Positions 1-7,517 of a stretch of 38,244 nt of DNA are shown here, piece by piece. The DNA comes from an uncultured Campylobacterales bacterium (GTDB lineage Bacteria; Campylobacterota; Campylobacteria; Campylobacterales; CACVAW01), in assembly GCA_902727925.1 (NCBI GenBank), contig CACVAW010000018.1, positions 1 through 38,244 on the forward strand, read 5' to 3'. Each line of letters opens with the position of its first letter. The first letter of the stretch is position 1. Position numbers and translations under genes: made by a program. The notes beneath the pieces are model-generated. The model saw only the letters and a program-made list of their open reading frames with translations, had not been told where the DNA came from and ran no database searches.

Positions 1-109
1 TCTCTCCTATGAAATTATTGCTAAAAATTCATAGAGGTATTAGTATTGATTTAAAGAAAATATTGATCCTCGATTATCTAGAAAATATGTGACTCTAGCA
101 ACCCGTTTT

Positions 110-508
110 TTACTTTAACTCTATTTTTTCATCAAAAGGTCCAACTAATACCTTTGTAAATACTTCATTATTTACTCTTACTTTCTTTAAAACATACGGA
201 TAAGAATGTTTTAAAGAGTTAACATATTTATTTGATGGGTTTTTCATATTAGAAGAAATTTGAACATAATTCCCAGCTAATCTTTCATTTTCTTTAGCTA
301 AGTTAAGCTCATCAGTCAAATAAATTCCCACTCTTCTATTGTAATGTCTATTAAAATAACTATTATTAAGTCTATTAGGATTCATTTCTCCTAAAGATAA
401 AATTTCATTTATATTAACTCCATTATTTTCCAAGTATACACCAACAGTGTTTACTCTCTTATCTGCAAGGTTATAGTTATTATGAAAATTTCCTACATCA
501 TCAGTAAA
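110..508 (-). pseudogene. OmpA-like/SPOR protein, 5'-truncated remnant
   Basis: An open frame runs from about 508 to the stop at 110. It starts with the OmpA C-terminal pattern TDDVGNF, then LADKRVNTVGVYLENNGV and NRRVGIYL, which corresponds to the family's TD-N-VG, (S)-KRA--V--YL--NGV and NRRVEI landmarks. A SPOR-like segment follows (NYVQISS to KVLVGPF). Both domains bind peptidoglycan, so the intact product was probably an outer-membrane or periplasmic wall anchor. No signal peptide or first half of the OmpA fold is present: the frame hits a stop at 509-511, exactly where the composition shifts to GC-richer DNA. The only listed start is a TTG at 433 inside the OmpA motif, so the gene is probably dead. 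The SPOR domain also ends early. Skipping one base near 113 would open a further 23 codons to a stop at 40, a length that would complete SPOR, which suggests a second lesion. Domain calls are fairly secure; the frameshift is inference. Confidence 0.75.
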
Positions 509-1449
509 TCAACTCCAGCTCCGCCACTGGCTGGGCCGGTTGCACCATTAACAGAAGCAGCCAGTGCAGTAGTAAAGGCGCTATCATCAAAGGTAAAGGT
601 AATATCAGCTACATCATCAGAGCTTTGATGTGCAGTAGCGTTATCTGTTAAGGTGAGTGTACCTACAGTATCTCCAGCACTGAGCGTAATAGACCCTGTA
701 AGACCAGCTGGAATATTGTTTACCGTTACTTCTGTTCCAATATCCAGAATGTTGTCTCCGTCAACGTCGGCAAAGGTGTCCCCATCAAGAATGAAATCGA
801 TTTTCCCTTGAACCGAACCGTCGTTGGCAGGAACTTCCGTAAATCCGTTAGGTGTGCCTGCTACATATTCAACTGTATATTCAACTACGGCGTCACCAGT
901 GGTTCCAGTAACAAACATCTTGGTTCCGTTAGCGTTGAATGCCATACTTGCAGGTACACTCTCCTCACTGCTCACAGGAAACTCTTGTCCGGCTCCTGTA
1001 TATACCGCAGTAGAGACGTCAAAGGCGGTTCCGAGAGTATATTCAACTACGGCGCCACCATTGTTTCCAATAACAAACATCTTGGTTCCGTCAGGGTTGA
1101 ATGCCAACCCTTGAGGTGCGCTCTCCTGACTGCTCACAGAGAACTCTTCTCCGGCTCCTGCATATACCGCAGTAGAGACGTCAAAGGCGGTTCCGAGAGT
1201 ATATTCAACTACGGCGTCACCAGTGAATCCAATAACAAACATCTTGGTTCCATCAGAATTGAATGCCAGCCCTGCAGGTGCGTTCTCCTCACTCCTCACA
1301 GAGAACTCTTCTCCGGCTCCTGGATATACCGCAGTAGAGACGTCATATGCATTCGCTGGGATATATGAAATGACTGGAGCTGCACTCAAACTCGAAGTCA
1401 CAAATAACGAGGCTGTTATACCTTTAAGTAAATTAGATATCTTAATCAT
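493..1449 (-). CDS. Secreted protein with 54-residue tandem repeats, probably C-truncated
   Basis: The 318-residue product begins with a signal peptide (MIKISNLLKGITASLFVTSS, likely cut near SLSA). Three copies of a 54-residue unit follow, each with landmarks DVSTAVY-GAG-EF, AP-GLAFN-DGTKMFV and AVVEYTL. Such units form beta-propeller-like surface proteins in marine bacteria. The last 110 residues look like one bacterial Ig/cadherin-like domain (GDTFADVDGDNILDIG, NIPAGLTGSITLSAGDT, DNATAHQSSDDVADITFTF). The start is an ATG with AAAGGA about 7 bases upstream. The gene is clearly GC-richer than its neighbours and its codon use differs, suggesting transfer. Its last residues (DLLMM) are read from the neighbouring OmpA remnant in another frame, so the real C-terminus is lost. 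The exact function is unknown; adhesion or a surface role is inferred. Confidence 0.7.
   Translation of the reverse strand: MIKISNLLKGITASLFVTSSLSAAPVISYIPANAYDVSTAVYPGAGEEFSVRSEENAPAGLAFNSDGTKMFVIGFTGDAVVEYTLGTAFDVSTAVYAGAGEEFSVSSQESAPQGLAFNPDGTKMFVIGNNGGAVVEYTLGTAFDVSTAVYTGAGQEFPVSSEESVPASMAFNANGTKMFVTGTTGDAVVEYTVEYVAGTPNGFTEVPANDGSVQGKIDFILDGDTFADVDGDNILDIGTEVTVNNIPAGLTGSITLSAGDTVGTLTLTDNATAHQSSDDVADITFTFDDSAFTTALAASVNGATGPASGGAGVDLLMM
876..1361 (-). repeat. Three 162-bp tandem repeats (54 codons each)
   Basis: The word TATATTCAACTACGGCG recurs at 876, 1038 and 1200, an exact 162-bp spacing. Nearly identical blocks follow each copy, such as CAAACATCTTGGTTCC and CCGGCTCCTG-ATATACCGCAGTAGAGACGTCA. 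The three units run about 876-1037, 1038-1199 and 1200-1361. High DNA identity, not just protein identity, points to recent duplication or gene conversion. Copy number could vary between strains. Confidence 0.85.
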
Positions 1450-1489
1450 AATGATTCCTTTGAAGCTTTTAATATTTTTAACTGGGTGC

Positions 1490-1613
1490 TTTTAATAACA
1501 TTTAAGGATGTTTGTGAAGATTTGTTTTGTGTGGGTTTGTCTACTACAAAGGTAGATAAAATAGGGGGTATTGATGAAAAAAGCTTCATAAGCATCCTTA
1601 AATATTATTAAAA
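1490..1613. repeat. Long inverted repeat, 21-nt arms, 82-nt loop
   Basis: 1490-1510 (TTTTAATAACATTTAAGGATG) is the reverse complement of 1593-1613 with one mismatch. The loop contains a smaller hairpin, TCTAC-tacaaag-GTAGA, near 1540-1556. It lies directly upstream of the GC-rich secreted gene and its transcription would start near here. It could be a decayed miniature transposable element or a structured leader; nothing in it looks coding. Confidence 0.6.
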
Positions 1614-1937
1614 GAATGCTAGGAATAATAAAAAAATTAGAAAATAAGTCTTTGTTTTAAGAAATATCAGCTAAAATTTCCTTGTCTGTATTTGGTGTAA
1701 ATCAAATACAGGTGCTTTTACGATATTTTTGTCTACTTTGGCGAGTGTTGAAAATATCATAAATTCCTAGCAAAGATTACACCAATTAGTTTTGGTGTAA
1801 TCTTTGCGTAAAAATTATCCTACCAAAACTTAATCTAGTATTAAATATCAATGAAATTTAAACAAAATATTAACAATACCTTATAAATAAGACAATTTAA
1901 ACAATAAAGCTTTTAATTAACCTCTATTAAGCAATCC
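1614..1937. other. Gene-free stretch with nested hairpins
   Basis: No credible ORF is present. The stretch holds several perfect inverted repeats: GCTAGGAAT (1617-1625) against ATTCCTAGC (1763-1771), CTGTATTTG (1686-1694) against CAAATACAG (1703-1711), GATATTTT (1722-1729) against AAAATATC (1751-1758), and the 16-bp hairpin at 1770-1807. From 1810 to thiS the DNA is plain AT-rich sequence with nothing I can name. The hairpins could be a structured RNA or the relics of a mobile element. Confidence 0.5.
1770..1807. repeat. Perfect 16-bp inverted repeat, 6-nt loop
   Basis: GCAAAGATTACACCAA (1770-1785) and TTGGTGTAATCTTTGC (1792-1807) are perfect complements around TTAGTT. Neither side has a clean U-tract, so a standard intrinsic terminator is unlikely. 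The word TTTGGTGTAA also occurs at 1690-1699, tying this hairpin to the neighbouring one. Confidence 0.7.
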
Positions 1938-2138
1938 TCATCCTCCACCAACAAAGTTAAGAAACTCAATCTTGTCGTTTTGGCTAATAGTTCTTGATGA
2001 CCAATCTTTTTTCTTGACTATTTTCATATCAATTGCCGCAGCCATAGTTTTGTCATATATTTTTAGTTCTTGGAGTAGTTTTTCTACTGTTATATTATCT
2101 TCTATGTTTTGTTCTTGTCCGTTAATTGTGACTAACAC
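1938..2138 (-). CDS. thiS: Sulfur carrier protein ThiS
   Basis: A 66-residue ubiquitin-like protein ending in Gly-Gly-Gly. The C-terminal Gly-Gly tail is the site that is adenylated and thiocarboxylated to carry sulfur for the thiazole ring of thiamine. Family landmarks are an N-terminal MLVTINGQEQ strand, TVEKLLQEL in the helix, and KIEFLNFVGGG at the end. The start is GTG, overlapping the end of tsaE by 17 bases, so translation is probably coupled in the lolA-tsaE-thiS operon. No thiG, thiF or thiH lies nearby, so its partners must be encoded elsewhere. A MoaD-like role is possible but the length and sequence favour ThiS. Confidence 0.85.
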   Translation of the reverse strand: MLVTINGQEQNIEDNITVEKLLQELKIYDKTMAAAIDMKIVKKKDWSSRTISQNDKIEFLNFVGGG

Positions 2139-2532
2139 TATATTTCCTTTTGTTTTCTATCGAAGGTGAAATTTCAATTTTGATATATTTAAATCCAAAT
2201 TGATTTAATAAATTTTCTAAAGACTCATCAGCCCACTCTATGATATGATATTTCCCATTATCTAGATTTTCTATGAGTCCTAGTTCTAAGAATTTCTCAT
2301 AACCATCTTGATATATGTCATAATGATATACTTGATCACTATATATATTAAGTATAGAAAACGTTGGTGATGATACAATATCTTTTAGCTTAAGATAAGA
2401 AACAAAAGACTTAGTTAACGTTGTTTTACCACTTGCTAAGTCACCTTTAAGAAGTATAATCTTGTATTCAAGTGATGTTATATGTTCGCAAAGTAAACCT
2501 AACTGTTTTATTCCGTATTCAAATGTCTTCAT
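2122..2532 (-). CDS. tsaE: tRNA threonylcarbamoyladenosine biosynthesis ATPase TsaE
   Basis: A 136-residue P-loop protein (YjeE/TsaE family) that works with TsaB and TsaD to make t6A37 in ANN-decoding tRNAs in the cytoplasm. The Walker A motif GDLASGKTT lies near residue 30, followed by the family signature SSPTFSILNIY with YHYDIY, and IIEWADE near residue 100. The length is normal for the family. Its ATG overlaps the lolA stop as ATGA, and its own end overlaps thiS. Confidence 0.93.
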   Translation of the reverse strand: MKTFEYGIKQLGLLCEHITSLEYKIILLKGDLASGKTTLTKSFVSYLKLKDIVSSPTFSILNIYSDQVYHYDIYQDGYEKFLELGLIENLDNGKYHIIEWADESLENLLNQFGFKYIKIEISPSIENKRKYSVSHN

Positions 2533-3038
2533 ATTATGTCATAGTGAGGAGGTATTTGATAATGAAATATCTGTGGGTCTATGGCTTCATTTATAGTTTG
2601 ATTTGTGAAGTTAATTGTTATTTTGTTACTTAATTTATCTGAGTAGCTTACTGAAGATATACTTTTATTTTTAACTGTGATAAAATACTCTACTTCCATA
2701 AAAAGTGTTTGGTAAGTATTTTTAGACACTTTTTTAGCATTTTTGAAGAGTTTTAAGAAGTTTGGTTGTTTGGAGAATTTTCTAAACAAGACTTGTTCTA
2801 ATTCTGGTTCTATTATGATTATCTTATCATCTCTTATGTGGATACTTTTTTTTATAGGAGATTTGTAGTCCCATAGAACTGTTTTATCATCTCTTATATA
2901 TAAGGTTCCTGTATATTCTATTTTATTACCATTTGGTTCAATGATACTTTGAGTAAAGTCAGACTTTAATGAAGATATTTCAAACAAAGAAGCTGACAAG
3001 AAACAAGTTAAAAAACTTATTAGTATAATAATTCTCAA
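2529..3038 (-). CDS. lolA: Outer-membrane lipoprotein carrier LolA
   Basis: A 169-residue periplasmic protein with a signal peptide (MRIIILISFLTCFLSA). LolA collects lipoproteins released by LolCDE and ferries them to the outer membrane. Visible landmarks are the early FTQSI segment, GTLYIRDDKTVLWDYKSP, and DKIIIIEPELEQVLFRKF, all typical of the half-barrel fold. The protein is on the short side but complete. It is the first gene of the minus-strand lolA-tsaE-thiS operon and is divergent from frdC, so the two promoters share the 3039-3212 interval. Confidence 0.9.
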   Translation of the reverse strand: MRIIILISFLTCFLSASLFEISSLKSDFTQSIIEPNGNKIEYTGTLYIRDDKTVLWDYKSPIKKSIHIRDDKIIIIEPELEQVLFRKFSKQPNFLKLFKNAKKVSKNTYQTLFMEVEYFITVKNKSISSVSYSDKLSNKITINFTNQTINEAIDPQIFHYQIPPHYDII

Positions 3039-3103
3039 ATTTAACCCTTTTTTAATCGAAATTATGAGATTATTCGAAGTTTATAATTTTTGAAACTTGA
3101 AAT

Positions 3104-3109
3104 TATAAT
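3104..3109 (+). promoter_or_regulatory. Probable -10 box of the frd operon
   Basis: TATAAT about 105 bases upstream of the frdC ATG, in a very AT-rich divergent interval. No convincing -35 box at normal spacing is seen, which is usual for sigma-70 promoters in Campylobacterota. It would give a long leader containing the 3132-3185 hairpin. Confidence 0.4.
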
Positions 3110-3131
3110 GAAAAATAATTAATCATTTTTA

Positions 3132-3185
3132 AATAAGATTTTTTGTTAATACTAAAATAATTAAGAATTAACAAAAAATCTTATT
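3132..3185 (+). repeat. Perfect 19-bp inverted repeat in the frd leader
   Basis: 3132-3150 (AATAAGATTTTTTGTTAAT) pairs perfectly with 3167-3185 around a 16-nt AT loop. The right arm ends 28 bases before the frdC ATG, just upstream of the AAAAGGGAG ribosome binding site at 3195-3203. It could be an mRNA-stabilising hairpin, an operator for a dimeric regulator, or a bidirectional terminator-like element between divergent genes. Confidence 0.7.
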
Positions 3186-3212
3186 ATTAAATATAAAAGG
3201 GAGTCATTAACT

Positions 3213-4034
3213 ATGGCAAACGATGTAAAGAATAGTGATTTAATAGAATTAATCACTAAAACAACTCCGCAGAGAAAGAAAAGTAGATGGCCTGCTAAAC
3301 TTGATGACCTTCAAAGTTTGACTGGTTTGATCTTAGTAATATTTTTGATGTTTCACTTGATATTTGATTCATTAATAATATTTGGTAATGACGCGATGTA
3401 TAAGATTACAAAGCTGATGGAACTTGACTTTATCATAGAGGGTGGAAGTGGAGTACCTGTGACTATCATGGGAGTTACTGTACTAGTTATAATCGCTATT
3501 CACGCTGCTCTTGGTATAAGAAAGATGCCAACATCATATAGAAAGTATAAAGCTATAAATACTCTGTCAAAGACTATGAATCATCTTGACTCTCGTCTTT
3601 GGATACTCCAAGTAATTACTGGATTTGTACTGTTTTTCACTGTTACAGTTCATACATATATGATGCTTTCAAATCCTACTGATATAGGACCATATGCTTC
3701 AGCTGATAGATTCTTCAGTGAAAATATGTGGATATTTTATATAGTTCTTCTTGTTGCTGTTGTTTTACATGCTTTTATTGGTCTTTATAGAGTATCAATC
3801 AAGAGAGGATGGTTTGGGCTAAGCAATACTACAAATAGCAAAACTAGAACTTTTGATAAAAAGGTAAGTGTGGCTAAAAGAAATAATCTTAAGAAAATTA
3901 GAAATTATTTGATTGCTTTTTATCTTATTATAGGATTAGTATCAATTGCTGTTTATACCTATAAGGGTTATGAGCATAGAGATAATGTAGGTGAGAGATA
4001 TAACCCAAGCTCTGCTCATCTTAAAAACATATAA
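3213..4034 (+). CDS. frdC: Fumarate reductase diheme cytochrome b subunit FrdC
   Basis: The 273-residue membrane anchor of the quinol:fumarate reductase. It binds two b hemes and carries the menaquinol site. Five hydrophobic segments are visible (about 34-58, 83-101, 128-151, 172-193, 228-247). The four axial heme ligands are His48, His97, His147 and His186, each exactly four residues on from the Wolinella ligands 44, 93, 143 and 182. Glu70 matches Wolinella Glu66 of the menaquinol site. By the same offset the E-pathway glutamate (Wolinella Glu180) falls on Val184. The N-terminus is longer and charged. First gene of frdCAB, 17 bases before frdA. Confidence 0.95.
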   Translation: MANDVKNSDLIELITKTTPQRKKSRWPAKLDDLQSLTGLILVIFLMFHLIFDSLIIFGNDAMYKITKLMELDFIIEGGSGVPVTIMGVTVLVIIAIHAALGIRKMPTSYRKYKAINTLSKTMNHLDSRLWILQVITGFVLFFTVTVHTYMMLSNPTDIGPYASADRFFSENMWIFYIVLLVAVVLHAFIGLYRVSIKRGWFGLSNTTNSKTRTFDKKVSVAKRNNLKKIRNYLIAFYLIIGLVSIAVYTYKGYEHRDNVGERYNPSSAHLKNI

Positions 4035-4051
4035 ATATTAAGAGGTTTTTA

Positions 4052-6049
4052 ATGAAAATAAATTATTGTGATACATTGGTTGTTGGTGGCGGTCTTGCGG
4101 GACTACGAGCTGCAATAGTTGCTAGACAAAGAGGTTTAAATGTAAAAGTAATATCTCTAGTACCTGTAAAAAGATCTCACTCAGCAGCTGCTCAAGGTGG
4201 TATGCAAGCAAGTCTTGGTAACTCAAACAAAGCTGAAGGTGATAACGAAGACGTACACTTCATCGATACTGTAAAGGGAAGTGACTGGGGCTGTGATCAA
4301 AGAGTTGCTAGAATGTTCGCTCAAACAGCACCTAAAGCAATACGTCAACTAGCTCACTGGGGTGTGCCTTGGAGTAGAGTAAAAGAAGGAGACAAAACAG
4401 CAGTAATTGATACAAAAAAAGTGACTATAACTGAAACCAAAGAAGCTCACGGACTTATTAACTCAAGAGACTTTGGAGGGACAAAAAAGTGGAGAACTTG
4501 CTATACGGCTGATGGTACTGGACATAGTATGCTTTATGGAGTGGCAAATAAAGCTCTTGGTGAAGATGTGGACATAGAAGACAGAAAAGAACTCATATCC
4601 CTAATAGTAGAAAATGGAATTTGTTATGGTGGGGTTGTAAGAGACCTGATAAGTGGTGAGCTTAGTGCTTATGTAGCAAAAGGAACACTAATAGCAACTG
4701 GTGGATATGGTAGACTTTACCGTGTAACAACAAACGCAGTAATCTGTGATGGTTCTGCACATGCTACTGTAATGGAAGCTGGTGGAACGCTAGGTAATAT
4801 GGAAGCAGTACAGTTTCACCCAACTCCTATTGTACCGTCTGGAATTCTTCTTACTGAAGGATGTAGAGGTGACGGTGGAGTTCTTCGTGACGCAGATGGA
4901 TATAGATTCATGCCAGACTATGAACCTGAGAAAAAAGATCTTGCTTCACGAGATGTTGTGAGTAGAAGAATGCTTGAACATATAGCAAAAGGTAAAGGTG
5001 TAGACTCTCCTTATGGAAAGCACTTGTGGCTTGATATATCAATACTAGGGCGTGAACACGTTGAAAAGAACTTAAGAGATATCCAAGATATCGCAATGAG
5101 TTTTAATGGTATCGATCCAGCTGATGAGAATGGAAAAGGTTGGATGCCAGTAAGACCTGCTCAACACTACTCAATGGGTGGAATTAGAACTAAAGAAACA
5201 GGTGAACTTACAACACTTAAAGGTGCATATTCATGTGGTGAAAGTGCTTGTTGGGATTTACACGGGTTTAATAGACTTGGTGGAAACTCAGTAGGTGAAG
5301 CAATAGTCTCAGGGATGATAGTAGGTGAATACTTGGCTGATTATTGTGAAAACTCTGATATCAATATAAGTACAGCTTCTATTGAAAGTCACATTAAAAA
5401 ACAAAAAGATTATTTACAAAGTATATTAGATAGACCAAAAGGCGAAAGTGCACACGAACTTAAAAAAGAGATGCAAGATGTTATGGATGCAAAAGTTGGT
5501 GTATTTAGAAATGGTCCTCACTTGGAAGAAGCTGTACGTGAACTTGAAGATATATTAAAAAGATCAAATAATATAAGTGTAGAAGGATCAAAAAGCTTAA
5601 CTTCAGCTAATCCAGGACTTGATAGTGCATATAGAGTACACAAAATGATAAAAGTAGCTCTTACTGTTGCAAAAGGTGCGCTTGATAGGACTGAGAGCCG
5701 TGGAGCACATACAAGAGAAGATTTCCCAAAAAGAGATGATGAGAAATGGCTAAAAAGAACTATAACTTCATGGGCAAACGAAAATGATACTCTTCCAACT
5801 GTAAGCTATGAAGATTTAGATGTAAATACAATGGAAATACCTCCATCTTATAGAGGATACGGTAAAAAAGGTCTTATTATAGATCACCCTGATACTTGGG
5901 AAAGAAAAGAAGTAGTTTCAAGAATTAAAGAACAACTTATAGCTGATGGTTCAGACAGATATGCAATTCAAGATGCATTGATGCCGTACGAATTACCGAG
6001 CAACTATAAAGAAAGAAATAGAAGATTAGGAGATAGTGGAGATGAGTAG
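4052..6049 (+). CDS. frdA: Fumarate reductase flavoprotein subunit FrdA
   Basis: A 665-residue catalytic subunit on the cytoplasmic face that reduces fumarate to succinate (or the reverse). The dinucleotide-binding motif [10 protein letters not shown] is at 12-21. His43 in [10 protein letters not shown] is the covalent FAD attachment residue, at the same number as in Wolinella. Further landmarks are [25 protein letters not shown] and [13 protein letters not shown]. The length is close to the epsilonproteobacterial form. AGAGG lies upstream of the ATG. The end overlaps frdB, indicating coupled translation. Confidence 0.97.
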   Translation: MKINYCDTLVVGGGLAGLRAAIVARQRGLNVKVISLVPVKRSHSAAAQGGMQASLGNSNKAEGDNEDVHFIDTVKGSDWGCDQRVARMFAQTAPKAIRQLAHWGVPWSRVKEGDKTAVIDTKKVTITETKEAHGLINSRDFGGTKKWRTCYTADGTGHSMLYGVANKALGEDVDIEDRKELISLIVENGICYGGVVRDLISGELSAYVAKGTLIATGGYGRLYRVTTNAVICDGSAHATVMEAGGTLGNMEAVQFHPTPIVPSGILLTEGCRGDGGVLRDADGYRFMPDYEPEKKDLASRDVVSRRMLEHIAKGKGVDSPYGKHLWLDISILGREHVEKNLRDIQDIAMSFNGIDPADENGKGWMPVRPAQHYSMGGIRTKETGELTTLKGAYSCGESACWDLHGFNRLGGNSVGEAIVSGMIVGEYLADYCENSDINISTASIESHIKKQKDYLQSILDRPKGESAHELKKEMQDVMDAKVGVFRNGPHLEEAVRELEDILKRSNNISVEGSKSLTSANPGLDSAYRVHKMIKVALTVAKGALDRTESRGAHTREDFPKRDDEKWLKRTITSWANENDTLPTVSYEDLDVNTMEIPPSYRGYGKKGLIIDHPDTWERKEVVSRIKEQLIADGSDRYAIQDALMPYELPSNYKERNRRLGDSGDE

Positions 6050-6770
6050 AGAAATAACTATAAGCGTATTTAAATTTGATCCAAGAGATAAAGCTTCAAA
6101 ACCTGAGTTTGTAGACTATAAAATGCAAGAAGATCCAGGGATGAGTTTATTCATCGCTCTTAATAAAATAAGAGAAACTTTAGATGATGACTTGTCTTTC
6201 GACTTTGTATGTCGTGCAGGAATTTGTGGAAGTTGTGCAATGATAGTAAATGGTAAACCAACACTTGCTTGTAAAACATTAACTTCACAATTTAAAGATG
6301 GGCATATCAAATTAATGCCTATGCCTTCATTTGAACTTATCAAAGACTTATCAGTAAATACTGGTAAATGGATGGATGGTATGAGTAAGAGAGTTGAGAG
6401 TTGGATACATTCATCTAAAGAGATGGATTATACAAAACTCGAAGACAAAGTTGAACCTGATGTGGCTCAAGAAGTATTTGAACTTGACCGTTGTATCGAG
6501 TGTGGAATATGTGTTGCTGGATGTGGTACAAAAGCAGTGAACGAAAACTTCGTTGGAGCAGTTGGGCTTAATAGAGTAGCAAGATTCCAAATAGACCCCA
6601 ACGATGAGCGAACTGACGCAGATTTTTATGAGCTTGTTGGCGATGATGATGGGATATTTGGTTGTATGAGTCTTATGGGGTGTGAAGATAACTGTCCAAA
6701 AGACTTGCCTCTACAAAATAGAATTGCTTATATGAGAAATAAACTTATTCAAGTTGGTAAACAGAAGTAA
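6042..6770 (+). CDS. frdB: Fumarate reductase iron-sulfur subunit FrdB
   Basis: The 242-residue electron-transfer subunit linking the FrdC hemes to FrdA. The [2Fe-2S] ligands are Cys57, Cys62, Cys65 and Cys77. The next group is [11 protein letters not shown] (Cys151, 154, 157, 161) and the last is [15 protein letters not shown], giving one [2Fe-2S], one [4Fe-4S] and one [3Fe-4S] centre. I chose the ATG at 6042, because with it the cysteine numbers equal those of Wolinella FrdB. A GTG at 6036 would add only two residues. The start lies inside the end of frdA, after AGGAG. Confidence 0.96.
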   Translation: MSREITISVFKFDPRDKASKPEFVDYKMQEDPGMSLFIALNKIRETLDDDLSFDFVCRAGICGSCAMIVNGKPTLACKTLTSQFKDGHIKLMPMPSFELIKDLSVNTGKWMDGMSKRVESWIHSSKEMDYTKLEDKVEPDVAQEVFELDRCIECGICVAGCGTKAVNENFVGAVGLNRVARFQIDPNDERTDADFYELVGDDDGIFGCMSLMGCEDNCPKDLPLQNRIAYMRNKLIQVGKQK

Positions 6771-6804
6771 AGGAAATTCAAGCCTAGATAGCTTGGAGTA
6801 AACT

Positions 6805-7503
6805 TTACGAGTCTAAGTTTAAATTAATAGAATCTATTTTAATAGATTCTATTATTAACTCTTTCTGATTTATAATCACTTCTTTTTCAAAATCATCTTC
6901 ATCAAAATAAAAAATACCTATTTTTTTAATTCTAGTTTTTATTATTATTTTATCATCTTTGCAACTATTTATAGGAAATCTACTTTCAATATTTTTATCA
7001 ATTGTCCAAGATTGACCAAACTCTTTTGAATCATATTCCTCTCTACAGGTACCTCTATATATAATAGTTTCATCTTTCAAAGAATCTTTACTATCATTTA
7101 TTTTAATAAACTTTTTGATAATTATTTTAGGATACCACTCTTCCACTTCCCTGTGCTTATATGCTTGATAAACTCCACCTTGAGAATAATGAATAAATAC
7201 ATGGCATAAAACATCAAAAATATGATATTCTTTAGAGCCTTCTTTAACTGTTTTATAAGGTTTAACAAACTTTATTAATTCTTTATCTATAAAGTCCTTA
7301 TTATTAAGATTATTAGAAGAACTTAATTCTTTTTCATATTCAAATGGTACCTTTAAAGTTCGTATACACTCTACTAATTCATTAAAAAAAATCAATTGAC
7401 TTGGTGCATCTAAAATTATCTTATCACTTAAAGACTTTAAACAAATACACATATCATTTTTTAAAAATGACTTTGATTTCTTACTAAAAAACTCTTTATT
7501 CAT
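6805..7503 (-). CDS. Putative ADP-ribosyltransferase-fold protein
   Basis: A 232-residue protein with no signal peptide or membrane segment. The C-terminal half shows an R-S-E type ART layout: TIIYRGT (Arg150), GQSWTID (Ser165-Trp166-Thr167) and FEKEVII, where E206-K207-E208 fits the E-x-E catalytic motif. Similar YRG / SWT / EVVV arrangements are known from uncharacterised phage and accessory proteins. The N-terminal half is helical and carries a His/Trp/Tyr-rich stretch (YHIFDVLCHVFIHYSQGGVY). The gene sits alone between convergent frdB and glmS, 14 bases from the glmS stop. No antitoxin-like partner is adjacent. The target is unknown and could be protein, tRNA or small molecule. The fold assignment rests on short motifs only. 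Confidence 0.5.
   Translation of the reverse strand: MNKEFFSKKSKSFLKNDMCICLKSLSDKIILDAPSQLIFFNELVECIRTLKVPFEYEKELSSSNNLNNKDFIDKELIKFVKPYKTVKEGSKEYHIFDVLCHVFIHYSQGGVYQAYKHREVEEWYPKIIIKKFIKINDSKDSLKDETIIYRGTCREEYDSKEFGQSWTIDKNIESRFPINSCKDDKIIIKTRIKKIGIFYFDEDDFEKEVIINQKELIIESIKIDSINLNLDS
6826..6853. repeat. 13-bp inverted repeat at the end of the ART-like gene
   Basis: AATAGAATCTATT (6826-6838) and AATAGATTCTATT (6841-6853) are perfect complements with a 2-nt loop. It lies within the last codons of the minus-strand gene (encoding the IIESIKIDSIN region) and 56 bases beyond frdB. It could help end frd transcription, though it is AT-only in character and lacks a clear U-tract. Confidence 0.45.
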
Positions 7504-7517
7504 CTTAATGCTAATTC

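Noticed and set aside
3-92. Plus-strand open frame ending TGA at 90-92 (SPMKLLLKIHRGIS and on)
   Set aside because: About 29 codons at the window edge in AT-rich DNA is not enough to support the 3' end of a gene, and it would overlap the possible SPOR tail on the other strand.
808-1495. Several plus-strand ORFs opposite the repeat protein
   Set aside because: They are antisense shadows of the repetitive 493-1449 gene: they repeat at the same 162-bp period, lack ribosome sites and show no domain pattern.
1450-1937. Integron attC site or cassette boundary for the foreign gene
   Set aside because: Many palindromes are present, but I could not find a convincing RYYYAAC ... GTTRRRY pair at the ends, nor an integrase.
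6771-6804. Intrinsic terminator right after frdB
   Set aside because: CAAGC ... GCTTG and AAACTT ... AAGTTT arms are only 5-6 bp and no U-tract follows.
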